Source: Antedon mediterranea (taxonomy: Eukaryota; Echinodermata; Crinoidea; Comatulida; Antedonidae). From it: 60,000 nucleotides of DNA. Positions 36,501 through 46,193 of this stretch are shown here, piece by piece. The notes under the pieces were generated by a model. It was not told the DNA's origin, did not search any database, and worked only from the letters and a program-made list of their open reading frames with translations. Numbering within the stretch: the first letter of the stretch is position 1; every line of letters starts with the position of its first letter. The DNA lies in assembly GCF_964355755.1 (NCBI RefSeq), contig NC_092679.1, positions 16,484,932-16,544,931 on the forward strand, read 5' to 3'. The position numbers were made by a program, and so were the translations under genes.

Positions 36501-39500
36501 TTTTTAATTTTTTAAATTATTTTTATTTTATTCATTTCGGCAATAGACATGATGAACCTTACAAAACATAGAAATATAAATTATAAAAGTAGAAGACGAA
36601 GCCGAGGAGAGACAAACGCATTAAAAACGCTGTCACCGGTAGGATGAATCTTTCTAACACAGAAAATGACTAACTACATAGAAAATATACCATGGACCTA
36701 TTAGTAGTATAGGTCCATGATTAAACGGAACGGAGCGGAAATATGCGTATGTTTTAACACACGGCGAAACCATATTCCAAAACCTATTAAGAAAACACTT
36801 TGCTGGGTCGCCCAGATGGTGTCCCTTTAATAGAGACATACGGTAGTCTGGAATATTTTCTAATTTAAAGTGTGACTCCTGTACAGCTTTTATTAACTAT
36901 ATTATAGGTTACAATATTTAATTTACTTTTTTAATAATGTGTAACAAAATGAAAGTATCTCATTCGATTTTTATTTTTTGTTTTGGTGAAGGAAACTCTA
37001 TTATGTATTGTCCCCCAGAAAAAACATAATTCTTAATTCTTAATCCACTTTGACCAAAAATTGGATCGAAAAAAAATGTTTTACCTAAAAAACTGTAATT
37101 GAAAGTCAAATTGACTGCCAGTCATTGGTTTTTGGTTGAAATTAACCATTTATTTTGTCATTTTAGAAGTGGCAACATCAAATTTTTCCGGGTTTTTTTT
37201 CTACAGAAGTGATTAAAACTACAATATTATTAATATATTCAAAGTCTGATTTTATTAATCTTAATTTTTCATGTTTTAGGGGACAATATTATTATCTTTA
37301 ACGAAACTGACAATAAGATCAATGGATTCAATCGTAAAATATCTTGGTAGAATAAAAACAACTATGGTTCTTACACTTGAGCAGAGAATCTTGCCACCAA
37401 AGATGCTCGAGGGACGTAGAGAGAAATCAAAGATGTTGTTGAGAATACCTGTAGAGAAAGAGACACGTTTAAGTCGTAATACTATCTTCGTAACAATAAT
37501 TATAAGGCTTAGCATTACACAATTTATTCTCGTTTTGCTTCTAGCAAGTATACGTGTTTATAATATTGGACAGTTATTCAGATAAAATATGCTGATAAAA
37601 ATCTAATACGGTATCAGTTTGCGATTGTTGTTCTATCATGTCAGCCAATGTAATTCATCAACAACATCACGTACCATTCTCATATCTTTCTTATATTCTA
37701 ATTTATACGTAACTGTATTACAATTTGTTCCGTATTTTGATACAACGTTCATGTTTTTCACATGCTATCAGGAATTATTTAAAATTTGCTGTAAAACTCA
37801 GCTGACATTTATGTGACTTATGGATGTGCCTGGATACACATATAAATAAGCTATAGTTGACTCCAGGATTAATGCAGTTACCGCACCAAAACTGTATTCA
37901 TAGTCTTATATTCACGTAGGAGGACGAGTGGCTAAAGAGACATTTTGAAGCGCGCGTGAAACAACGGCAAACCGATACAGATTTTTCTTTATACGCGCCT
38001 TTTGTCCCTTTGCGCCCATACTTATTCATCACTAATTATGAAATTAAGGCTCTGTCTACACTATCAAACTTTTTGTGACAAAAAAAATGTGATGTGCCCA
38101 TATATGGACATGATGATGTCATATCACTACCATATCTGTTTTTGTCACATAAAGTTTGATAGTGTAAACAGAGCTTTCGAAGTATAAATGTCCAACTCAC
38201 TGGATAGATACCCATTATGAAAGACAACTGGACTTTCCGACGACTGGCTATTTTTCTGCAAACGAAAACCTCTCCTTCCATGAAAACTACGAAAGTTATA
38301 ATCGACAAAATAGTTGCTACTACCAAGGTTATTGTCGCGGCATAATTCCCGTCAATTGCTGTGAAAGAAGCAGAAAAAGATGATATAAATAGTTACCAAT
38401 ATTCATAACTTACCTGCATTTTATCATGTATGTTACTTAATACATAATCAACAGGTGGCTTCGAGAGACTATGACTCGGGTTTGTATAAAGGAACATTAG
38501 GCCAATATTTGTTCAGTCAAAGGCAAATTCCTTAATACAGACCTGATGTGTACCATAGGCCTACCTGTATCATAAAGTTGTCTATGATACAGGCGTCTAT
38601 GGAACACATGTGATATTGTATCATGGAATTTGCCTATGATATTTGAAACATTTAGATACTAGAATCGGTTAGATGGTTTTAATAGAGACATTCTATTCTC
38701 GAAAAACCATGTACTGGTAAAGTTTGCGGCCAATCAACGCGGAAATAATTAGGACGCGAAAATTAAGGGCTCCAAAAACAAGCCGGGTTTCTGGATATAT
38801 TTTACATAGAGAATATAAAAGTTTCTCTATTAAACAATCATGTTATTTTAGTCTATTTACAAGCCATGCATTACTAAATATACGAAGCTTCGCCAACAAT
38901 AGTACATGTCAACATCAAAGTCAGAACAAATTTACACTGTCTATAGGACGAGTCAATACAAATTTCTTAAAAAGAAGTTAAAATCGATGGGTGGTGTACT
39001 TGATGGATTAGTAGAGACCGTTAAAAAAAAGAGTATCCACTATTGGAAAACTGGAGCCTATTTATGGCAATTCAAGTCCGCCAAAAGTCCTCTGCAATCC
39101 AAGGACTTGACTTGCCATACCTATGCCAACATAATTCGTAGGCCCTAGTTTCTACAGTCAATTGTGTTCGATAAAAGTGAACTCGGTCGTAGTAAATTCT
39201 ATATACTGCAGGATATGGTCCATAATATTCAGTAGCTACGAGTACTTTAAAATACAATTTAAGTAGGAGGAAAAGGAGTAATTATTAATATTTATTAACC
39301 AAGTAATTCAATTTCGCTACTGTACTGTAACGGAAGATTATTGCTCTCCTTCAAACAGGGCTGAACTTCCTTTCGTGTTTTATCTATTTATGTCCAAGGA
39401 GGCTCATTGCAGTACTCTACTGATCTTAAGCTTGGTTCCCACTAGCGACACAACGTAACGCAACGTAAGTAAATGCCCTTCTAATAATTGTGTTTTCCCC

Positions 39501-39903
39501 CCGCCTGCGTGGATCAAACCTGCGATGTTTGCAGCACTATCGCGTCGTCGGTTCCCACTTGTGATTACGAAATACAGCACTTTGTGTCAAAACGTCGATG
39601 CGTTGCGTTACGTTACGTTGCGTTGCTAGTGGGAACCACTTTCTTTCGTGTTTTATCTATTCATGTCTTCATTCAATGAGGCTCATTAACAGTAACTCTG
39701 CTACGTAACGCAATTTACGCAACGTAAGAACATGTTCTTCAAATAATTGTGTTTGCCCCCGCTTAAATCTCGAAGCCACAACATTGAAAGTAGGCTAATG
39801 AAAAGGAGATAAGTAAAAACAAGATATACTTACCCTTAATAAGTTCTGACGTTGTTGGATCTTCAAACTGCAACGAGCAATTAAAGACGTCTTCGGATGC
39901 CAT
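30191..39903 (-). CDS. SLC51A: Organic solute transporter alpha (OST-alpha/SLC51A-like), seven coding exons
   Basis: Exons 39903-39834, 38358-38201, 37448-37375, 34443-34282, 32990-32867, 32111-31859 and 30534-30191 join to 1185 nt (394 aa; human SLC51A has 340), and every phase fits. The protein has a short extracellular N-terminus with an NCS site, then about seven hydrophobic segments: the first about 25-50, one with ISLYVPRASL about 83-92, YLSVSLLQFVMLITGY about 102-117, and others near 160-190, 200-225, 240-265 and 282-300. A Cys pair sits in ASCCLPKIPIT (about 142-152), where OST-alpha has its Cys-rich motif. The end is WYRRLEG and a hydrophilic tail about 90 aa long, longer than in human. 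Known role in vertebrates: pairs with SLC51B for facilitated basolateral transport of bile acids and steroid conjugates. The substrate here is unknown. TMEM184 is a distant relative, but the SARMR and YRR regions align without gaps to SLC51A. No SLC51B candidate is present. Confidence 0.9.
30580..30845. repeat. Dispersed repeat (CTTACAAAAAACGCCGCTCA start), copy a, SLC51A-like intron 6
   Basis: Shares with 52350-52800 the block AAATATTTCTTACAAAAAAC, GCCGCTCA, then CTCTCTTYTCCCAGACG, GTGYGNATGC, CCCATTTT and ATAACTGCCTRAAAGG. The 5' edge lies about 45 bp from exon 7. Confidence 0.7.
31321..31706. mobile_element. TIR element (TTACCGTATTTATT ends) in SLC51A-like intron 6
   Basis: Left end TTACCGTATTTATTTCAATA, right end TTATTCGAATAAATAAGGTAA. 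Several GGGCGTTTATT/AACGCCC blocks lie inside, including an A run followed by CGCCCGG. No ORF. Confidence 0.72.
31859..32111 (-). CDS. SLC51A: SLC51A-like coding exon 6
   Basis: 253 nt, residues 197-280 plus one base. The acceptor is TCTCAACAG. It encodes IGLHEPFIFFQIASLLSTLI, then IILFRLCKEPLKNFKITPKF and the helix ending in NVITCRYPFSARMRGS. Two donors overlap at the 3' end, within GTACGTAAAG. Only the first (intron from 31858) keeps the frame into exon 7, giving SYIDNLL, which aligns with the human protein without gaps. Confidence 0.9.
32867..32990 (-). CDS. SLC51A: SLC51A-like coding exon 5
   Basis: 124 nt, residues 155 (part) to 196. The acceptor is TGTTTTACAG and the donor GTAATC. It encodes GNLLQIVRIIKAAVLQVAVL and KPILWFVATVLWTNGSYKPG, a helix pair in the position of human LQLLMLGPFQYAFLK. 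Phase 0 at its end matches the ATA start of exon 6. Confidence 0.9.
33685..34041. mobile_element. MITE-2 copy c (compound) in SLC51A-like intron 4
   Basis: Begins CGCTTGGTTCCCACTGAAGC and ends GTGGGAACCAAGCA. Internal ends CACTAGAACGCAACGCAACG and TTGCGTCGCTAGTGAGAACC show at least two units joined. Confidence 0.85.
34282..34443 (-). CDS. SLC51A: SLC51A-like coding exon 4 (Cys-pair region)
   Basis: 162 nt, residues 101 (part) to 154 plus two bases. The acceptor is CAAACTTTAG and the donor GTAGGT. It encodes YLSVSLLQFVMLITGYFKTR, then a loop and LLIFASCCLPKIPIT. The Cys pair followed by proline is where OST-alpha has its Cys-rich stretch. Confidence 0.92.
34540..34735. repeat. Dispersed repeat ending GCGCTTATATCCGTTACGCC, copy b, SLC51A-like intron 3
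   Basis: Counterpart of 14205-14370. It also begins with CGGCGTAACGCAGAGGCCTGG, so GTAACG-type motifs occur at both ends. Confidence 0.7.
35990..36350. repeat. About 175-bp tandem duplication in SLC51A-like intron 3
   Basis: CATTTCATTTTATTTACTTA and TTAGTACTGTA, then GGCTCCGTA, AAAGTCTTTAAG and AACTTTCGATGCAT occur twice in the same order, about 175 bp apart. Confidence 0.85.
36460..36846. mobile_element. Dispersed CAGTAGAACCTCCTTTGGG element, copy b
   Basis: Starts ACAGTAGAACCTCCTTTGGG and ends CAGATGGTGTCCCTTTAATAG. The middle holds the possible fifth micro-palindrome. Confidence 0.75.
36691..36719. mobile_element. Possible micro-palindromic insertion, copy 5 (weak)
   Basis: CATGGACCTAT and ATAGGTCCATG arms of 11 bp with a 7-base loop. 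The flanks AATATAC and ATTAAAC agree at only 5 of 7 positions. The termini fit the family, but the target duplication is not convincing. Confidence 0.3.
37004..37301. mobile_element. MITE-4 copy a (GATGTATTGTCCC ends) in SLC51A-like intron 3
   Basis: Ends TTATGTATTGTCCCCCAG and GGGGACAATATTATTATCTTTAA. The body has TTTACCTAAAAAACTGTAAT, TGCCAGTCATTGGTTTTTGG and ATTAATCTTAATTTTTCATG, shared with 54764-55112 and, inverted, 59764-60000. It ends about 73 bp from exon 3. Confidence 0.8.
37375..37448 (-). CDS. SLC51A: SLC51A-like coding exon 3 (VPR motif)
   Basis: 74 nt, residues 77-100 plus two bases. The acceptor is TCTCTTTCTCTACAG and the donor GTAAGA. It encodes VFSTTSLISLYVPRASLVAR and FSAQ, matching the segment of OST-alpha that carries the PR motif. 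This small exon lies under longer unrelated frames on both strands. Only this frame matches the family and the phases of its neighbours. Confidence 0.88.
38046..38177. mobile_element. MITE-1 copy d in SLC51A-like intron 2
   Basis: Family ends and the GTGATGTGCCCATATATGG centre. One arm is shortened. It lies 23 bp from the exon 2 donor. Confidence 0.9.
38201..38358 (-). CDS. SLC51A: SLC51A-like coding exon 2 (first membrane segment)
   Basis: 158 nt, residues 24 (part) to 76. The acceptor is CTTCTTTCACAG and the donor GTGAGT. It encodes a hydrophobic helix (ITLVVATILSIITFVVFMEG) followed by a basic loop, CRKIASRRKV, and FIMGIYP. A MITE (38046-38177) lies only about 23 bp beyond the donor inside the intron. 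Confidence 0.9.
38540..38612. repeat. Imperfect hairpin (about 29-bp arms) in SLC51A-like intron 1
   Basis: GTGTACCATAGGCCTACCTG and TATCATA pair with TATGATACAGGCGTCTATGG and AACAC around an 8-base loop. It has no direct-repeat flanks, so it is kept apart from the micro-palindrome family. Confidence 0.6.
39428..39642. mobile_element. MITE-2 copy d in SLC51A-like intron 1, with a partial unit following
   Basis: AAGCTTGGTTCCCACTAGCG to GTTGCTAGTGGGAACCA. A partial unit (CTACGTAACGCAATTTACGC, about 39700-39770) follows after a copied TTTCGTGTTTTATCTATT flank. Confidence 0.85.
39834..39903 (-). CDS. SLC51A: SLC51A-like coding exon 1
   Basis: 70 nt from the ATG at 39903. It encodes MASEDVFNCSLQFEDPTTSE and LIK plus one base, followed by donor GTAAGT. 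The leftover G and the CA that starts exon 2 give Ala24. The start is inferred from the hydrophilic N-terminus and the length match; it aligns with the PTAAQLLRAL region of the human protein. Confidence 0.82.
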
Positions 39904-40809
39904 GTTGGAAGAAGTAACTGCAGCCTAGCGTGCAAATGAGGTCCCTTATTCTGAGGAATAAAGTGTGTACATTTTATAATAGTTTTCCTTTATACAAGTA
40001 CACTCGCTCATTCTCATTTGCCGGTAATTAGACCTCGAGTCTCATAAATTCAGACTAACTGTTTGTGTTTACTGACATTACAGCACTGGATGCATTATGG
40101 TAAATACATATTTAACAAGCTGTTCTCTCTATGCGAAGCAACAGCCACTCACAGGGCACGCTTTAATAAGAAAACATCTTACACAATTGGAACGTCTTCT
40201 AGTCAAAGTTTCAAATGTAGACCGGGTATTCATCCGTCCTATACAATCCTACATGCGGGGGAAGTTTGTAATGGTGTCAGCCAGTCAATTGCGGACACGA
40301 AGAGTACACAGAAATAACCCAATATTAAACATATGGTGTTTAGTACTTAGAACAATACGGATTGATTGTATGTAAACATGATAGCCGTTTATAATTACCA
40401 TACAACCAAAAAACTCATCCCCGTCGTACGTCTATCATATCATAAATTAATTCATTAATTGACCTTTGTATTGTAACAGGAATAAATCCATCAGCACGTT
40501 GCTTTAGATAAAGAATGTTAATTAGGTAATATATAAATGGTTTTGTGTTAAGCAAACAGTTGATGTGTGTATCGTGTCGTTTTTTGCGCATCGCGTTCGT
40601 TATTTCATTCGATTTGCGAAGGCCTTGGTGTGAGTTGGCATACGAGGGCATTTGGGAAGCTTCCACACTCGATTCCTCAAAAACATTGTTGGAGGATTCA
40701 AATAATGTGCAGGCCCTATGTTATAACAGATTGAGAGCTCCCACCAATGAGCGGTGGTACATGTTCACATCGTCTGATATTATCACGAATATAATACTGT
40801 ACAACATAT
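39904..40809. other. 5' flank of the SLC51A-like gene, no other feature seen
   Basis: Presumed promoter region; no TATA box confidently placed. Overlapping short frames at 40063-40811 show no family resemblance. Confidence 0.45.
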
Positions 40810-40934
40810 AAAGCTCTATCTACACTAACAAGTGTGATGTGCCCAAATATGGTAGTGATATGACATCATCATGTCCATATACGTTATGAGTATATCACAT
40901 TTTTTGTCACATAAAATTTGATTTAGACAGAGCT
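40810..40934. mobile_element. MITE-1 copy e
   Basis: AAAGCTCTATCTACACTAAC start, GTGATGTGCCCAAATATGG, then TGATTTAGACAGAGCT end. Decayed. Confidence 0.85.
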
Positions 40935-41647
40935 CACCGCAGAGCTTAACGCGCGTTCAAAAGAAGATGGTTTTAACGCATCCCGAACGCTGTATGCAAT
41001 GTAGAAATTATTTCTGCTTGGGCCTATACGATACATGAAAAAGATACAATTAAGGTTACGGAAGAATGATTACAATAACACATTTATAGGTCTAATAATA
41101 GTACAGTTAAGGAGGAAGCCTCGTGAATACATCCTCAAAATGAAAGCACTTTCTTACAAACATGATTAATTATAGACCTAATCACACACATTTCTTAATT
41201 GACAACATTCCGCGTGCAATTTGTATGTGGTAAAGTTTTTACGGGCAATTCTATAATCACAGAATGACGTTAAACAAGGCAAAGATTCACGAAACTATAT
41301 AAATCATTTTAAAGCTACAGACGAAATAGCAGAAAAGCTTTGAATGTGGTGATTTCAAATTAATGGAAAATTTAAAAACATCTATATTGTATTTTTACAT
41401 AATATTTCAACCTCGTGAATTAAAAAAGTCGACGACAGAACACTGTATGGTTTTATCTATCCATCTATTATTCCCCATCCATGCAACTGGATTAAGACAG
41501 TTATACAATCCCAAGGTTCAGAGTTCAAATCTTACATACAAGTGTTATTAGTTAGGGTTGTAACGACGCTTACCCCACTCCTTAAGCCTAAAATGATAAG
41601 GAATTTTACTTATCCATCCTGTAATGTAGTGTGTGTGTGTTTGTTGG
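40935..41647. other. Intergenic, no feature seen
   Basis: Nothing recognised. Confidence 0.5.
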
Positions 41648-41805
41648 AAGCCCTGTCTACACTATCAAACTAGTTTGACAAAAAAGTGTGATGTGCCCAA
41701 ATATGGTAGTGATATGCTCAAATATGGTAGTGATATGACATCATCGTATCCATATATGGGCACATCGCATTTTTTTTTCACATTTTGTAGTGTAGACAGA
41801 GCTTT
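41648..41805. mobile_element. MITE-1 copy f
   Basis: CCCTGTCTACACTATCAAAC to GTAGTGTAGACAGAGCTTT, with the CAAATATGGTAGTGATATG block duplicated. Confidence 0.88.
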
Positions 41806-43254
41806 AGAATATTATTAAATTATCGTAAAATCATCGTTACCACTTCAAAGTATAATATGGTAAGTTAATCGTGATAAAAAAAAATTCGGGAAATTTCTAA
41901 TGAACTTCAGTGAGTGCAATGTTAGTGACATGCCACAATCAATCAACAAGATAAACGGTCTACTACTCTGACACTTGTTAAAACAAATGTTACAGTCACG
42001 CGTCTTGTTACATTAGGGAATAAGCTTATTCTCTACGGACGGTTTAATGCCACATCAAATTCGCTCATCCTTGCAACAACACCTAACAACCTATACTGCG
42101 ATTCCCTTGATTCTTGAAAAGGCTAATCTATGATGTGTCTATAAAATATAAGGCACCAATAACGTCCACTAATTCTCATCAAAGAAAGATTATAAACCAA
42201 TTATACCTCATATTTCTTTATAATCTGGTACGGTAATTAAATTATAAAGTAATTAAAATATTTATATATATATATATATATTATAACCGAGTAGCCTATA
42301 TAAAATTACAATTAGGCCTACCTATTTTCTATTCAATTTGAAGGTGTAACGGCGGAATTATGCTTTATGAAAGATAGCGGTTCAATTATTTTTGCTCAGC
42401 TAACTATAGTGACTATTGCGCCTGATCGTGGTATCTTTATATCCCCAATTTAATGACATCGTAAATGTATCAAAAAGAATGAATGTTTACTCTGGGCATA
42501 TTATATGGTATGCCAAATGAAACTTTAATTGCTTGTTCGGCGGCTGATAGTATACATGCTATGTGTTTGCACAGACTACGATGCCCGTATAATGGGCATA
42601 GTTTTTTGTATAAAAGATTATATTTATTTAGTACTGAGAAATAGGGTGCCGCATTTTAATTTTTTTTTTTTCAATCTAATGAGTATGGTTTACAAATACG
42701 TGACGGCGAATTTTGTGCGATCATGATTGCATGATTGTAAGTAAATAGATATACAATGACTATGCAATGACGTGCCCTTTACTGGGATGTACCGTTATAC
42801 GGTTACCCTCGTAGTATTACGTCAAAAAATTACCCTAAAAAAAGACCAAAGTAGGCAAACAAAATGTGCAACAGGATTTTGAAGTGGACTGTCTTTGAGC
42901 ATTATACGACTTTTGACTTATATAATACAGTACATGGCGAGTGTAAATACGCGTGTTATCGGTATGTGGTTTTGGTTTATAAGTAGGCCTAAAGCCATGT
43001 TCTTATATTGTAATAAAGTACATTGAACATGCTGCCCTTTTACACACAATAATCGATAGATGAAAGGAAATTATAAACGGGACGGTTCAACTTATCGAAT
43101 GACATGGACTAGATTGGAATGTGTTGACAGAACTATCTACATAATATTATAATAACTTTTGAGGCCTATTTGATATTAAAATTTGTTTAGAAGACTATGC
43201 ATTTAGGCTTGCCTCTATAGTTATCAATGTCTTGTTATGTTGCTAGTATTCCAT
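41806..43254. other. Intergenic, a (TA)n run at 42260-42283 only
   Basis: No gene or dispersed repeat recognised apart from the dinucleotide run. Confidence 0.5.
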
Positions 43255-43265
43255 TCGGCGTTTCG

Positions 43266-43302
43266 ATTTAATATACGTATGAAACGCCATGTGTGCCAAG
43301 TC
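43266..43302. repeat. Fragment related to the NotI-TIR element
   Basis: TTTAATATACGTATG, then AAACGCCATGTG, matches TTTAATATCGTATGGAACGC and CATGTGCG just inside the left end of 26083-27543. Confidence 0.5.
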
Positions 43303-44514
43303 GAGCCCCCGGTCAAGCCAGACAGGAGAAGCGTATTGGCTATGTTTATTCGTACACAAATCAATATTTAACCGTTTAAACATTATTATTTAGGCTAATG
43401 TATCACCGGTCTATTTAGATGTATTTTAGGTCTATACAAGCCTTAAAACATTGTTGGGTATCTTTGTCACAGTTTAACTGTGGCACTGTCCCTTTAATGG
43501 TATATCTATTACATAAATCTAAACAGTGTTATTATATGCAATTGCTCAACATATACAACACGTAACGTCATTTAATAAATAATAGTAACAGACGTAGATT
43601 ATCCGAGTTATCAGACAAGAAACTTTCAATAGAATAATATTGAAGTGCAGTAGGTGAAGAAAACCGAACAATACAGTGTAAAGACAAAGAATGAACAATA
43701 AAATGAGAGAAATACTAGACAAAATGCAGGGAGCGACAGAGGGCGTGCTATTTAGGCCCAACATACAGATAACTCGAGATTTCCAAATAAGCTTTTGTGA
43801 CGTCACCAATACCGAATTTCAATCAATAGATTATTAAAAATCAATAGGCGTGATCTGTTGGTTTAGCTTTTTGCCAAAAAATACACTTTTAGGCCTACAT
43901 ACAAACAGGCCTAACATTCAACATATGATATTCGGTCTGTGAACCTGGTACAAAATTGCAAAAAAATATAAAGAAATAAATAGATATGTACAAGGACTTC
44001 TCGATCAACATCACCGTTAAACGTTGCCCTTTAAATGTACTTACGATTCGATTTCAAACAAATACAAAAACATTGAATGCAGGTAAGAGGTGAATCCTAG
44101 ATAATAGAAATTGAAGCAAGGACAGAAAAAAAAAACCAAGGACAAGAATTGTTTCCTGATTAGATTAGCCTCCTTGATTTGTGGTATAAGATTTATTTTT
44201 AATAGTTATGTGTTGTATAGATTAGACCACGAAGAAGTAGGCCTAATTCTTGGATGATATATACAATTAAAAACCAAGACGCGTGGTGCCACGTATATAA
44301 CAGGGCTTTTCTTTAGATGGAGTAACGATCAATAGGCCTAATGCCTCCATACTGAATTACAATTTAATGGAGAAAACAGTTCAGAAACTAACTGTATCGA
44401 AAGACGTTAATACACTTGATTCAACAGGCTATACAATTTTGTAATTAATTAAATTTCAGGCCACAAGTACACGGACAGTATATAGAAATTAATATATGCG
44501 TGTCTGTAACGTTT
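43303..44514. other. Intergenic, no feature seen
   Basis: Short chance frames only. Confidence 0.5.
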
Positions 44515-45030
44515 CGTTCACAAAATATAAACAAAAAATAACTGTATAGTTTATACATGGAGGTATACCTCCATGGTTTATAGTACGCCAGTACGTTTGA
44601 CCCAAACTTCATAGGAATTAAAATTATAATAAAATAAATTTAAATTGTAGTATCTTGGTCTACATGCCTATACCACGTACATCGAATGTGCGACTGTTTA
44701 TCGGACGTTCACAAAAAAATTAACGAAAAATTATTTATAATAGTACGCCATACTTTTGACCTACCACCCCTCTTTACAATTAAAATTAATGAAGAAAATT
44801 TTATAAGAATTAAAATTATATTAAAATAAATCTAAATTGTTGGATTTAGCTTTAAATGCCAACTACCTCGAGCGTGACTGTCTAACGTACGGATGTTCAC
44901 AAAAAAACTAACGAAAAATAATTTATAATAGTACGCCATACTTTTGACCTACCACCCTCTTCACAATAAAAACTAATGAAGCAAATTTCACGGGAATTTA
45001 AATTACAATAAAATACAATTAACAAAAGAT
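44515..45030. repeat. About 188-bp tandem repeat, three units
   Basis: The markers CACAAAAAAATTAACGAAAA, TTATAATAGTACGCCATACT and ATTATATTAAAATAAATC recur. Units 2 and 3 start at about 44708 and 44897. Unit 1 carries the micro-palindrome, and units 2 and 3 lack it. Confidence 0.85.
44556..44575. mobile_element. Micro-palindromic insertion, copy 4 (with empty sites nearby)
   Basis: A perfect 20-bp palindrome, CATGGAGGTATACCTCCATG, flanked on both sides by GTTTATA (44549-44555, 44576-44582), an exact 7-bp duplication. The two sister units of the same tandem repeat have a single TTTATA and no palindrome at this spot. Confidence 0.8.
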
Positions 45031-45786
45031 AGTTTTCAAATGCAAACTTACGTTTGTTAAGTTTTGAGTCACTTCAGCTCAGATGTTTAGCAGGAATGGA
45101 TAGTGGTGGTAGACCTCTGACCACTTTTATACCAGGATTCCATAATAAACAAACAATGTTGCGCAAAGTTAATAGCGGTACACTCGAACAGGTAGGTCGT
45201 AAAGAATCTTGAACAACCCCTTCAAACTTGTATGACGAACGATTATTGGTGAATAGCACGCGGCATTGTTTATGTGTACACTGCAAAACTTATGAGCCTT
45301 TTGATAATCTGACAAGTTGTATTATAAGCAAATTGTGGGGTTAGTAAGGGAAAGGTGTTAGCCCGTGTCAGGAACAGTTCTCTATAGCCAAATATTAAAG
45401 TATCCTCCGCGTGTTAAACTGCGTGAGGCACCAGTCTCCTCACCCACAGAGATTGAGTCCACGCGCGTGTGATAAGCCTAGATTAAGAGAAACGCAAGAA
45501 AAACTCTCCTCGAATTATATTAGGCCTATGCCAAAAATATATTTCTTTCTAAGAATATATTTATTATTTATGCTCATCATCAATGGCTGTCAGCCAAAAA
45601 AAGAATTTGGAAATTAAATTAAAATCTGGAAAACAACCAAACTGTTTTTTTTAAATTGTTGAATGTTAATGTGCTCTTTTTCCTACATACAGATTGACAT
45701 AAGGCAGTTTATTGTATGCTTTCTGAATCAGCAGTTTTTAAAAAAAACGACTATAAATATAGACACAAACCCGGCCTGGTCGTCGT
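45031..45786. other. Intergenic, no feature seen
   Basis: Nothing recognised. Confidence 0.5.
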
Positions 45787-46193
45787 AAGCTTGGCTCCCA
45801 CCATGGAGAAATAAGTTAACTTATTTCTCCATGCTCCCACTAAAGCCAATTAAGATAACGACGTACGACGAGTCGTCTCGTCGAGAGAACATTACACATG
45901 TTTAAAGTTCTCTCGACGTACGACCTAAAAAATACGCCCGATGCTATCTCAAGAGGACTCGTCTCGTCGGGATTCAACTCAGACAGCACCGACGAGTCAA
46001 GGAGTTTCGTCGGCCCTCGTCGGCCCTCGTCGTACAACTGAGTTGGCCTTAACGCAACGTCGTCAGCGCAACGCAGGTAAATTGGCCAAGTTAATCAATC
46101 GCAAGTGACAGTTTGGATGTCTGTCGCGTCATGATTGGTCAAATTTGCGGCGTCTTTACGTCTCTGCGTTGCGTCAGTAGGAACCTAGCTTTG
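45787..46193. mobile_element. MITE-2 related compound element (copy e)
   Basis: The left end TAAGCTTGGCTCCCAC is interrupted by micro-palindrome copy 3. The right end is CTGCGTTGCGTCAGTAGGAACCTAGCTTT. The interior includes a separate set of inverted ACGACGAGTC/GACTCGTCG blocks (45860-46040), so two elements are probably combined. Confidence 0.75.
45802..45833. mobile_element. Micro-palindromic insertion, copy 3 (perfect, inside a MITE-2 end)
   Basis: A perfect 32-bp palindrome with CATGGAGAAATAAGTT arms. CTCCCAC lies on both sides (45795-45801, 45834-45840). Counting the adjoining G, the duplication is GCTCCCAC (8 bp). Other MITE-2 copies have one TTCCCAC at the same position, so the pre-insertion site is known. 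Confidence 0.85.

Noticed and set aside
37322-37585. 87-codon plus-strand and 79-codon minus-strand frames around SLC51A-like exon 3
   Set aside because: Neither resembles a known family. The true coding piece is a 74-nt minus-strand exon in a third frame, supported by splice phase and the YVPR motif.
38540-38612. Further member of the micro-palindrome family
   Set aside because: It has long arms and a CATAGG start, but the flanks are inverted rather than direct, so there is no target duplication.
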